Positions 57,501 through 64,000 of a stretch of DNA of 64,000 nucleotides are shown here, piece by piece (positions within the stretch are counted from its first letter, which is position 1; each line of letters starts with the position of its first letter). Source of the stretch: Spisula solida (Eukaryota; Mollusca; Bivalvia; Venerida; Mactridae). Below the pieces are notes generated by a model. The model saw only the letters and a program-made list of their open reading frames with translations. It did not search any database and had not been told where the DNA came from. The DNA lies in assembly GCA_947247005.1 (NCBI GenBank), contig OX365947.1, positions 37,280,760 to 37,344,759 of the forward strand. Direction: 5' to 3'. Made by a program: the position numbers and the translations under genes.

Positions 57501-60500
57501 GCTCTGGAGAGGTTGTACTGTATATTGAAGTCTAACCTGTCTTAAGCAGCCCTTTAGTGGATGCACAGCTGAAGCAGTTGGCTGTTGTTTACAGTTACAG
57601 TGTGCAGTTAATATAAAAATGGCTGTTTGGAATTTAATAATTATAGCTGTTTAAGACAGGTTGTTGCTTCATTGGGTTGAACACTGACTCTGGATTGACT
57701 GTACAGTATATTGTCTGCTAAGCAAAATTTTGAGGTTGCTGCTTCCCTGAGGGGCTGTTTAAAAAGCTTGAACAGTAACTGTATATGAATAATATTTTTG
57801 GGTATGTTTTTAGCTCACCTGTCACAAAGTGACAGAGTGAGCTTTTGTGATCACTCTTTGTCCGTCATATGTCGTCCATCAACAATTTGCTGGTGTAGAC
57901 ACTAGAGGTCAAAATTTTGGCCTAATCTTTATGAAACATGGTCACAATAATCATCTCAACAAAATCTAGGTCAAGTTCGATATTGGGTCATCCGGGGTCA
58001 AAAACTAGGTCACAAGGTCAAATGATGGAAAACCCTTGTGTAGTCAGTAGAGGTCATAATTTTGACCTAATCTTTATAAAACTTGGTCACAATGATCAAC
58101 TCAACAAAATCTAGGTCAAGTTCGATATTGGGTCTTTCGGGGTCGAAATCTAGGTCACAAGGTCAAATCATAGAAAACCCTTGTGTAGTCAGTAGAGGTC
58201 ACAATTTTGACCTAATCTTTATGAAACTTGGTCACAATGATCATCTCAACAAAATCTAGGTCTTGTTCGATATTAGGTCATCTGGGTTCAAAAACAAGGT
58301 CACAAGGTCAAATCAAAGAAAAACCTTTTATAGACACTAGAGGTCACAATTTTTACCTTTTCTTTATGAAACTTGGTCACAATGATCACCTCAACAAAAT
58401 CTTGGTCAAGTGCAATATTGGGTCAAGAACTAGGTCACTAGGTCAAATCAAAGGGTTTGCATGCACTACTATGACAGGTAAGCGACCTAGGGCCCTTTGG
58501 ATCCTCTTGTATAATTACATCATCATCATTTAGAGTAATCTCGCAATGTAACATAAGTTACTTTATCTTGACACAATCCATTTGTAATTCCAATTTGATA
58601 ATTGCTATAAATATATCTTTGTTGAAGGCTTGCGCATTCCTGTACCCTGCATTAATGCTGCTTCTGATAAACTCACCTACGTAGTTGGTCTTTGAACAGA
58701 ATTATTATCATGTTAATATTATCTAATATATGTGTTCTGTTTATATCATATGTTGGCATTTGGATATGTTTAACATGCTGCATGTGTGAGAGGTTTGTCA
58801 GAGACTGTCAGTTAGCTTGTTACAACCACATGTTATATAACAAACGCACCAATATACCGATATCCCAACAATTTGTCTGCAGATCATACGCCTGGTATTG
58901 ACATCATTCTATCGCTCAATAATTGGCACACTAGGTGGCTTGTACATAAACGATAAAGATTTACTTAAAAGTTCTAACTTGAAATTATATTAAAATAATA
59001 TATATAATACTTTTACAGTACAACCTCTCCAGAGCAGCCCTCTATAGAGCAACAATCTCTATGTAACATACAGTACAACCTCTCCAGAGCAGCCCTCTAT
59101 AGAGCAACAATCTCTATGTAACAACACCATCATATTCTCCCTAAGCAGATGTTTGCAATAAAGGACAAGGTTCACGAATGGCTTAATTAGCCCCTGTGAT
59201 TTCTCAAAACAAGTCCTGTTCCTATAAATCTGTTCTATAATTCAAATAACCTAACATTTCCTATGTAAAATAAATGAGCATACATATCCACATGCTTCTT
59301 GTAATCTGTTGACATAGCTGTCGTTTCCGGCCATTTTTACGACTAATCATTACGTAAAACCTTTTGAAAAAACATGATGGCAGTTGTTCGACACTTATAT
59401 ATACATGTACTTTAAATGTTCTAAATTCATTGCATGAGTTGCACTACCGGTAAGTCTTGACATGAACTGTCACTTATATAACTGAATATGCACCAATTAT
59501 CCCATTCCAGTCTATTATGCATAACAATTTTGATAATAAGCTAGCATACATGTCAAGTTTTGCAGAATCCTTAGTAATTGTAAAATGCAGGTGATGCAGG
59601 TCTGGGTCCAGTATTTCCAAGAAATGTGTGATATTTTATTAATTTGCATGCATGCCTGAATACTGTCTGGCATGTATGAGCTATGTTTCAAATGTTAACA
59701 TGCATAATTTTAGGAAAGCATTTATATATCGCTGGCTTCGAATTAAAAGGTCGTAAGTACTACTATATTTGAAATCTGTATGTCAAGAAGCTTCTTATGA
59801 GCCTATTTTCATGAAAATCGGAAGTGGTGATGCTGTCCAAACTGAAGTCTATAAACCTTGTTTTTCCATAAGTAAAGAGTACTATAGTAGTTTTCAGACA
59901 GTTTCTTCTTGTTTTTCTCAAAATATTGATTTTGTACATACAACCTTCTATCTAAGCCAGCGATTTGAAGTGTATCAATAGAGTAAAAGGTTAATGGTGT
60001 TACCTATTTTCTGAACTGCTGATATTGCCTATATTTCAGATGACATGGATAGCAGACTGTTTAAATGTACCTACTGTCATAAAAGAATGCCCTTCAGTCA
60101 ACTGGTAAGTCAAACTATCAATATTTCTGGCTGTGTTCCCTACAACTCTGTACAACATTCTACTGTAAACCAACTTTATTTTGCATATAAAATGTTTCGT
60201 GTTTTTCCGATTGCCTGCATATTCCCGTTTTAAGTCTACCATAAACGAGGCATTTTCGGTTTTTTTCATGTTTGGAACATATTCATGGATATTTAATTTT
60301 GCAAATTTATACCACTCGCGAATTCCGCAAACTTTAATTTGTTGGTTTACAGTATATGATACTGGTATGTTAGTAAAACTTCTTCCTGTATCTTAGACTT
60401 GGTTTACACGCTCTCTCTCAGTGTCTTGTAGAATAAATACAGGGGGAAAAAGTGCACCCATTACCTCTGGTATACTAGCCCTTAGCACTGCCATCTGACC

Positions 60501-63426
60501 TAGGCGGCCCCAGTCCAGAGGCGGTCTGCACAGGCAGCACTGTGACGAGTCACGACACTCCTTCCCCTTCCATTTTATAGACCTCCAAGACCTTAAAGTC
60601 CCCTTCATTGTTATTCATTTTTGTTTACGAATGTATTTTAATACATGTTATAAACCTAAAAGTTTGTTTTATTAGCTCACCAGTGTCACAAAGTGACAGA
60701 GTGAGCTTTTGAGATCTCTGTCGTCCGTCCACAATTAGCTTGTTTAGACACTAGAGGTCACAGTTTTGGCCTAATCATTATGAAACTTGGTCACAATGAT
60801 CATCTCAACAAAATCTAGGTCAAGTTTGATAATAGGTCATCTGGGGTCAAAAACTAGGTCACAAGGTCAAATTATAGAAAAACCTTGTGTAGTCACTGGA
60901 GGTCACAATATTGACCTAATCTTTATGAAACTTGGTAACAATGATCATCTCAACAAAATCTAGGTAAAGTTCGATATTGGGTCATCCGGGGTCAACAACT
61001 AGATCACAAGGTCAAATCATAGAAAAACCTTGTGTAGTCACTGGAGGCCACAATTTTGACCTAATCTTTATGAAACTTGGTCACAATGATCATCTCTACA
61101 AAATCTAGGTTACCGGTAAGTTCGATATTGGGTCATCTGGGGTCAAAAACTAGGTCACAAGGTCAAATCATAGAAAAACTTTGTGTAGATGGTAGAGGTC
61201 ACAATTTTGACCTAATCTTAATGAAACTTGGTCACAATGATCATCTTAACAAAATCTAGGTCAAATTTGATAATGGGTCTTCTGGGGTAAAAAACTAGAT
61301 CACAAGGTCAAATCATAGAAAAACCTTGTGTAGTCACTAGAGGTCACAATTTCTACCTAATATTTATGAAACTCAGTCACAATGAATATCTTAACAAAAT
61401 CTAGGCCACGTTCGATATAGGGTCATATGGGATCAAAAACTAGGTCACATGGTCAAATCATAGAAAAAACTTGTGTAGTCGGTAGAGGTCACAATTTTGA
61501 CCTAATCTTTATGAAACTCAGTCACAATGATCATCTTAACAAAATCTAGGTCTTGTTGATATTGGGTCATCCAGTGTCAAAACTAGGTAACAAGGTCAAA
61601 TCATAGACAAAACTTAGCTTAAACTCTAATATGGATTTATGTGATGTAAATAAGTTGCTTGTACATGCAATAGAGCCTGCATTTATTTGGTTACCATTAA
61701 GGGACCTGCATGAACTACTACGACAGGTGAGCGACCTAGGGCTCGTTGGGCCCTCTTGTATTCCAAGTTTGCAATATTCTTTTGTTGGTCTTGGTAAATC
61801 GTCAAATACATGATTATGCTGAACTGTAATTGAACAGAACCTGAATTTCTTTTCACCTTTTAGTCAATGCATGAACCAGGATGTGCTCTTCGTCATGGAG
61901 GTAGATTTGATGTTAGTGATGATGAAGAGAGTGCTAAAGCTGAGCCTGAAGCCGATGATATATATAACAGTATGGGAAGTCCCGACGAAGATCAGTATCC
62001 ACAGAACACGGGAGACTGGAGGCAGACTCATGAAGAACTACTGAAAAACATTCGGAAAGCCAAACAGGCTGCTCAATCTACGCAACGGAGATATAGTTCT
62101 GCTACCACTCCTTCAACTAAGGAGACAAAGAAAACTGAAGATGATGGAATTGGTAGGATGAATTGGATAATTATGCTTTCAAGTTGAAATCATGTCTCCC
62201 GCATGTAGTCTGCGAGACATATTAATTAAGTGCTGCATGTCTGTCTGCAGACCCTTTATGGGTGACATAGGCTTTAATTTATGTCAAAACCTGTCTAGTT
62301 AATGTCCGAGTATGGGCTCAAATTGGTATCGTAAAATAATAAAGCAGTGTCTGAAATTTATTACAGCAGAATTTTTAACCCATCTACCTTTAAAGTTTCC
62401 TCATATTTATATATATGATTTTAGCCTTTTCTATGGAGACACGTTTGTGTAATAACCTTTCTTTGTGTGATCAAGTTCATTAATACAGGCTATAGAAATT
62501 GATCCTCCGCTAATCAATTATTATAATACTGAATTTACTATTTTATATGTTAACCATGGCAAATCAGCCTGAAACAATGATCTTCAACAATAGTTAATTA
62601 AAGGGACTGCCTCACGTATTGGTGTATTGCAAAAATAAAATTAAATTGTCAAATATTCATGTAATTTTGGTATAGTTTCCTGTATATGCCATAAACAACC
62701 ACATTGACATAAAACATAACTTAGGAAACATAGGCATTTTGTAGTAATTTAGCATTTTTACATCCATAATTCTATAGGGTATTAATACCCTATAGAATTA
62801 GCACTACTATCACTTAAATTGCCTGAAATGTGTTTGCATTCGATGAAAACGAATTGCGAAACGAACCGAATACCTCACAGATGTTTAGGCTTAAGTTTGT
62901 TGAAGTAAGAGTTTGATCATGTCTGAATTACATAATTCATAGAACATTTTGGAAGGAAACGCTGCGATATTTTCAAACAGAAAAATACTGAGTGCCAAAT
63001 ATCAAGAGTGATTTAAATTGCTTACATGTATATGCCATAAATCTTTCATAAAGCAATCACCAGTGACTTTCTATTATATCAATACTTGGTTTGGTAGGAA
63101 AATTAAGTCATACGAAAATTTTAGCCCGATCTGTGGGGCAGCACCTTTAACATCTCTTGTAAAATACAGTAGAATGCTGGAACTAATGACTTATTGTGTT
63201 TTTGATGTGATGTTCAATAAGGTTTTAATATAATATAATCATGTTGCTTATTTCAGCTCAAATCAAATGTAAATGGTGTGGCCGAAGTTTCAGTCACCCA
63301 TCTGCTAAGCATCATATACCTTTCTGTGAGAAATGGACCAAAGAACATGGAACACCATTAAATCCTGCTGGTAAACAACCATCTAGAGATGCGGGCAGTA
63401 AAAACCAGAAAGGAAAAGATGTATGA
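47740..63426 (+). CDS. J-domain (DnaJ/Hsp40) protein with two C2HC zinc fingers
   Basis: Five exons (47740-48529, 54958-55158, 60040-60104, 61864-62152, 63257-63426) join in phase to 1,515 nt, 504 residues plus stop, all introns GT-AG. Residues 5-66 form a J domain with HPD at 32-34, which would stimulate an Hsp70 ATPase. No signal peptide or membrane segment is seen, so a cytosolic or nuclear site is likely. Next come NGYT repeats (82-97), four KF heptads (110-137), a basic K/P-rich region and an FxF-rich segment. Two fingers of form C-x2-C-x11-H-x3-C lie at 340-359 and 453-472, like those of the ZC2HC1 family. An acidic or coiled segment separates them. I know no human J protein of this design. 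The start is fixed by an upstream in-frame stop. Confidence 0.9.
48631..48726 (+). mobile_element. hAT-like MITE, right-end fragment
   Basis: TTTAAGATTTCTGTAAGTGC and TTTGCTAAAACAGGACCC match the family's right end with divergence. Confidence 0.65.
49161..49408. mobile_element. hAT-like MITE, full copy (248 bp)
   Basis: Inverted ends CTGGGTACTGTTTTATCAAA and (complement of the right end) CAGGGTACCGTTTTATCAAA. The flanking 8-mers TTAAACAG and TTAACCAG agree at 7 of 8 positions. 8-bp duplications and CAGGG-type termini are hAT features. This copy defines the family found at five other places in the window. Confidence 0.82.
51738..53867. mobile_element. hAT-like MITE split by a later insertion
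   Basis: The left part 51738-51816 (GGGTACTGTTTTATCAAAG..TTGTTTACAATT) and right part 53703-53867 (AATTATAAAG..AACAGTACCC) together rebuild one family copy around 51817-53702. Confidence 0.88.
51817..53702. mobile_element. 1,886-bp inverted-repeat element nested in the hAT MITE
   Basis: Termini GACCTTTCTGC and GCAGAAAGGTC are flanked by AATT on both sides (51813-51816, 53703-53706), where the MITE has a single ACT/ATT site. No transposase-like frame is seen. Short terminal repeats and a 4-bp duplication do not identify the superfamily by eye. Confidence 0.82.
54538..54595 (-). pseudogene. tRNA-like SINE fragment with poly(G)
   Basis: The minus strand reads GGTTGGGAGCACAAGG, a G run of 14, one T, a G run of 7, then GCAAAGGTTCGAATCCAGGA (B-box). 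It resembles the (GT)n-bearing fragment at 32245-32335 in layout. Confidence 0.45.
54677..54877. mobile_element. TA-flanked MITE (TAGTGCGCC family), full copy
   Basis: Ends TAGTGCGCCCAGGATAATG and CATTATCATGGGCGCACTA, flanked by TA (54675-54676, 54878-54879), as in Tc1/mariner-type elements. 201 bp. Confidence 0.88.
54958..55158 (+). CDS. J-domain gene exon 2
   Basis: Acceptor TTTTAACAG/GC and donor GATG/GTACGT, phase 1-1, 67 codons (residues 264-330). It encodes an Arg/Pro-rich patch (RSRPRPRKRN, a possible nuclear localisation signal), then EELDPEYMFTPRNSRP and FADFNPGVANMSDG. A symmetric exon, so skipping would keep the frame. Confidence 0.88.
55228..55448. mobile_element. Harbinger-like MITE, full copy
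   Basis: AGCTTAGGTCTCACTGAGGA at left and CTTAGTGTGACCTAGGCT at right, flanked by TTA (55225-55227, 55449-55451). Its core is the reverse of the copies at 17808 and 31424. Confidence 0.82.
56176..56454. mobile_element. CATAGGC MITE with long inverted arms, full copy
   Basis: CATAGGCGCATG..AGAGAAGGTTGTGCAGCGGG is mirrored by CTGCTGCACAACCTTCTCTA..CATGTGCCTATG, with arms exceeding 100 bp. The minus-strand open frame across it is an arm artefact also seen at 39483-39640. Confidence 0.85.
57245..57521. mobile_element. Inverted-repeat element (ACAGTACAACCTCT)
   Basis: ACAGTACAACCTCTGTAGAG at left and CTCTGGAGAGGTTGTACTGT at right. GTTGCTCTACAGAGG recurs inside. Related to 16276-16400 and 59015-59124. 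Confidence 0.8.
57526..57690. mobile_element. Inverted-repeat element (AACCTGTCTTAAGCAGCC)
   Basis: GAAGTCTAACCTGTCTTAAG is mirrored by TTTAAGACAGGTTGTTGCTT, with loosely matched outer ends. Confidence 0.55.
57811..58510 (+). mobile_element. GGTCA tandem-core element, copy 1
   Basis: It starts TAGCTCACCTGTCACAAAGT and ends GACAGGTAAGCGACCTAGGG..CCTCTTGTA. The core is four units of about 144 bp (GAGGTCA.AATTTTG.CCTAATC; ACTAGGTCACAAGGTCAAAT). GCTCACCTGTC occurs inverted at both ends. No real coding content. Confidence 0.85.
59015..59124. repeat. 55-bp tandem duplication
   Basis: ACAGTACAACCTCTCCAGAG.. to ATGTAACA is repeated at 59015 and 59070 with no difference seen. Confidence 0.95.
59730..59962. 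mobile_element. MITE with CGCTGGCTT termini, full copy
   Basis: CGCTGGCTTCGAATTAAAAG..GTCGTAAGTAC and the mirrored ..ACAACCTTCTATCTAAGCCAGCG, 233 bp. Same family as 14885-15126. Confidence 0.8.
60040..60104 (+). CDS. J-domain gene exon 3 (first half of zinc finger 1)
   Basis: Acceptor TATATTTCAG/AT and donor CAACTG/GTAAGT, 65 nt, phase 1 to 0. It encodes LFKCTYCHKRMPFSQL, the C-x2-C knuckle. The His and last Cys are in exon 4. Confidence 0.88.
60105..61863 (+). other. Intron 3 of the J-domain gene
   Basis: Mostly the second GGTCA element (60672-61760). Nothing else recognised. Confidence 0.65.
60672..61760 (+). mobile_element. GGTCA tandem-core element, copy 2
   Basis: It begins TTAGCTCACCAGTGTCACAA and ends GACAGGTGAGCGACCTAGGG..CCTCTTGTA. 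Six core units of about 146 bp. Same ends and unit as copy 1 but with more units, so core number varies between copies. Confidence 0.85.
61864..62152 (+). CDS. J-domain gene exon 4 (rest of finger 1 and linker)
   Basis: Acceptor CACCTTTTAG/T, phase 0, with donor GGAATTG/GTAGGA, phase 1. It starts SMHEPGCALRHGG, which completes finger 1 (His355, Cys359). An acidic stretch (DVSDDEESAKAEPEADD) follows, then a helical segment (HEELLKNIRKAKQAAQ) likely to form a coiled coil. Confidence 0.9.
62153..63256 (+). other. Intron 4 of the J-domain gene
   Basis: It contains the 34-bp palindrome at 62767-62800. No other element is clear. Confidence 0.55.
62767..62800. repeat. 34-bp perfect palindrome
   Basis: TAATTCTATAGGGTATT is followed directly by its exact complement, without spacer. 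Confidence 0.97.
63257..63426 (+). CDS. J-domain gene exon 5 (zinc finger 2, C terminus)
   Basis: Acceptor GCTTATTTCAG/CT, phase 1, with stop TGA at 63424-63426. It encodes IKCKWCGRSFSHPSAKHH and PFC, the whole second C-x2-C-x11-H-x3-C finger, then a basic Lys-rich tail (GSKNQKGKDV). Confidence 0.9.
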
Positions 63427-63834
63427 CTATATTATATAAATATAAAGTAAAGTCTTTATTTATTTAAGTGTCCCCCTGGGACTGCAAAACTGACTTGGGA
63501 AACACCTATTTTCTGAAGACACACAAACAAGGCCGGGTTATAAATTGTGATCAATTAAGTTAATTTATTTTTGATTAATCTACCACCGCTTGTCTTTAGG
63601 TGCCATTATTATTTAATCTTTATCAGCCATTTATTATATTAAATATATCTGTTTAAGACAGCCACTTTTGGCACAATTTATGAATAATCCATGTTTTCCA
63701 ATCCATTTTTGTAGCTCTTCGCAAAATGCTTAAAAACTATCTAATAAATTTTGATATTTTCCTGTCTAGCGGGTTCATTTTTATGATTTAAGAAAAATCT
63801 TAAGTTTTCTACTATGATGCTTTATAAATACCAA
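63427..63834 (+). other. 3' flank of the J-domain gene
   Basis: Likely 3' UTR. ATAAAGTAAAGTCTTTATTT at about 63441 resembles retroposon tails. No canonical AATAAA is close to the stop. Confidence 0.4.
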
Positions 63835-63992
63835 CCCTGGGTGGTATTCAATATTGATCTTAGTTAATTGGAGAATAAAAAAGGATAGCCATCATATCGC
63901 CTGTTACTGACCAAGAGTTTAATATGGTGTGATCGGATTGGTTATCCGTATTGTTAAGTTAAGTAAGATCAGTATTGAATATCACCCCAGGG
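63835..63992. mobile_element. Hairpin MITE (CCTGGGNGRTATTCAATA)
   Basis: CCCTGGGTGGTATTCAATAT..GATCTTAGTTAA is mirrored by TTAAGTAAGATCAGTATTGA..ATATCACCCCAGGGG, with arms of about 35 bp. Confidence 0.85.
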
Positions 63993-64000
63993 GTAATATT

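Larger units (their letters stand above)
55449..60039 (+). other. Rest of intron 2 of the J-domain gene
   Basis: It contains the MITE at 56176-56454, a poly(G) run at about 57186-57198, inverted-repeat elements at 57245-57521 and 57526-57690, a GGTCA tandem-core element (57811-58510), a 55-bp duplication (59015-59124) and a MITE at 59730-59962. No exon is missing by phase. Confidence 0.65.

Noticed and set aside
58228..61259. Open frames starting MVTMIISTKSR in the GGTCA elements
   Set aside because: They recur in each tandem unit and carry no protein-family features.

Overview
The window looks like nuclear DNA of a marine invertebrate, most likely a mollusc and probably a bivalve. It is AT-rich, has long introns, and is crowded with small inverted-repeat transposons. 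It carries a Mag-like Ty3/gypsy LTR element primed by tRNA-Leu, LINE relics with mollusc-like endonuclease/RT motifs, and tandem-core 'GGTCA' elements. The phylum is an inference from repeat types and exon-intron style; no marker gene fixes a species.

Layout. 1-8,099: a degenerate minus-strand Ty3/gypsy retrotransposon with a 1,715-bp 5' LTR (complete) and a 3' LTR cut by the window start. 8,100-15,970: repeat-rich DNA with a broken plus-strand LINE (about 9.5-11.7 kb), a minus-strand LINE C-terminal relic (14 kb) and several MITEs. 16.4-19.7 kb: three minus-strand exons of immunoglobulin-superfamily genes. 20-27 kb: repeats only, including four tRNA-like sequences in two convergent pairs, a tandem array and an ACGTT-rich inverted-repeat element. 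27.9-38.8 kb: a minus-strand gene that I reassembled from nine exons with matching splice phases. It encodes a secreted 388-residue zinc metallopeptidase with an HEFAH motif, and has a TATA box and a poly(A) signal. 39-47 kb: foldback and other repeats. 47.7-63.4 kb: a plus-strand five-exon gene for a 504-residue protein with an N-terminal J domain and two C2HC zinc fingers near the C terminus. Its introns hold a nested transposon pair and two 'GGTCA' tandem-core elements.

Most unusual observation: in the metallopeptidase gene, exon 7 and exon 8 each border a minisatellite made of copies of their own splice site. About 17 copies of a 55-56-bp unit carry the exon 7 acceptor and first 44 exon bases. 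About 17 copies of a 31-32-bp unit carry the exon 8 donor. Exon 4 of the same gene lacks a GT donor and runs into a stop codon, so the gene's status needs RNA evidence. Second is the J-domain plus twin C2HC architecture. Third is the retrotransposon: its LTRs are about 1% diverged, yet its coding region holds several stops, including TAG at two positions where Trp is conserved.
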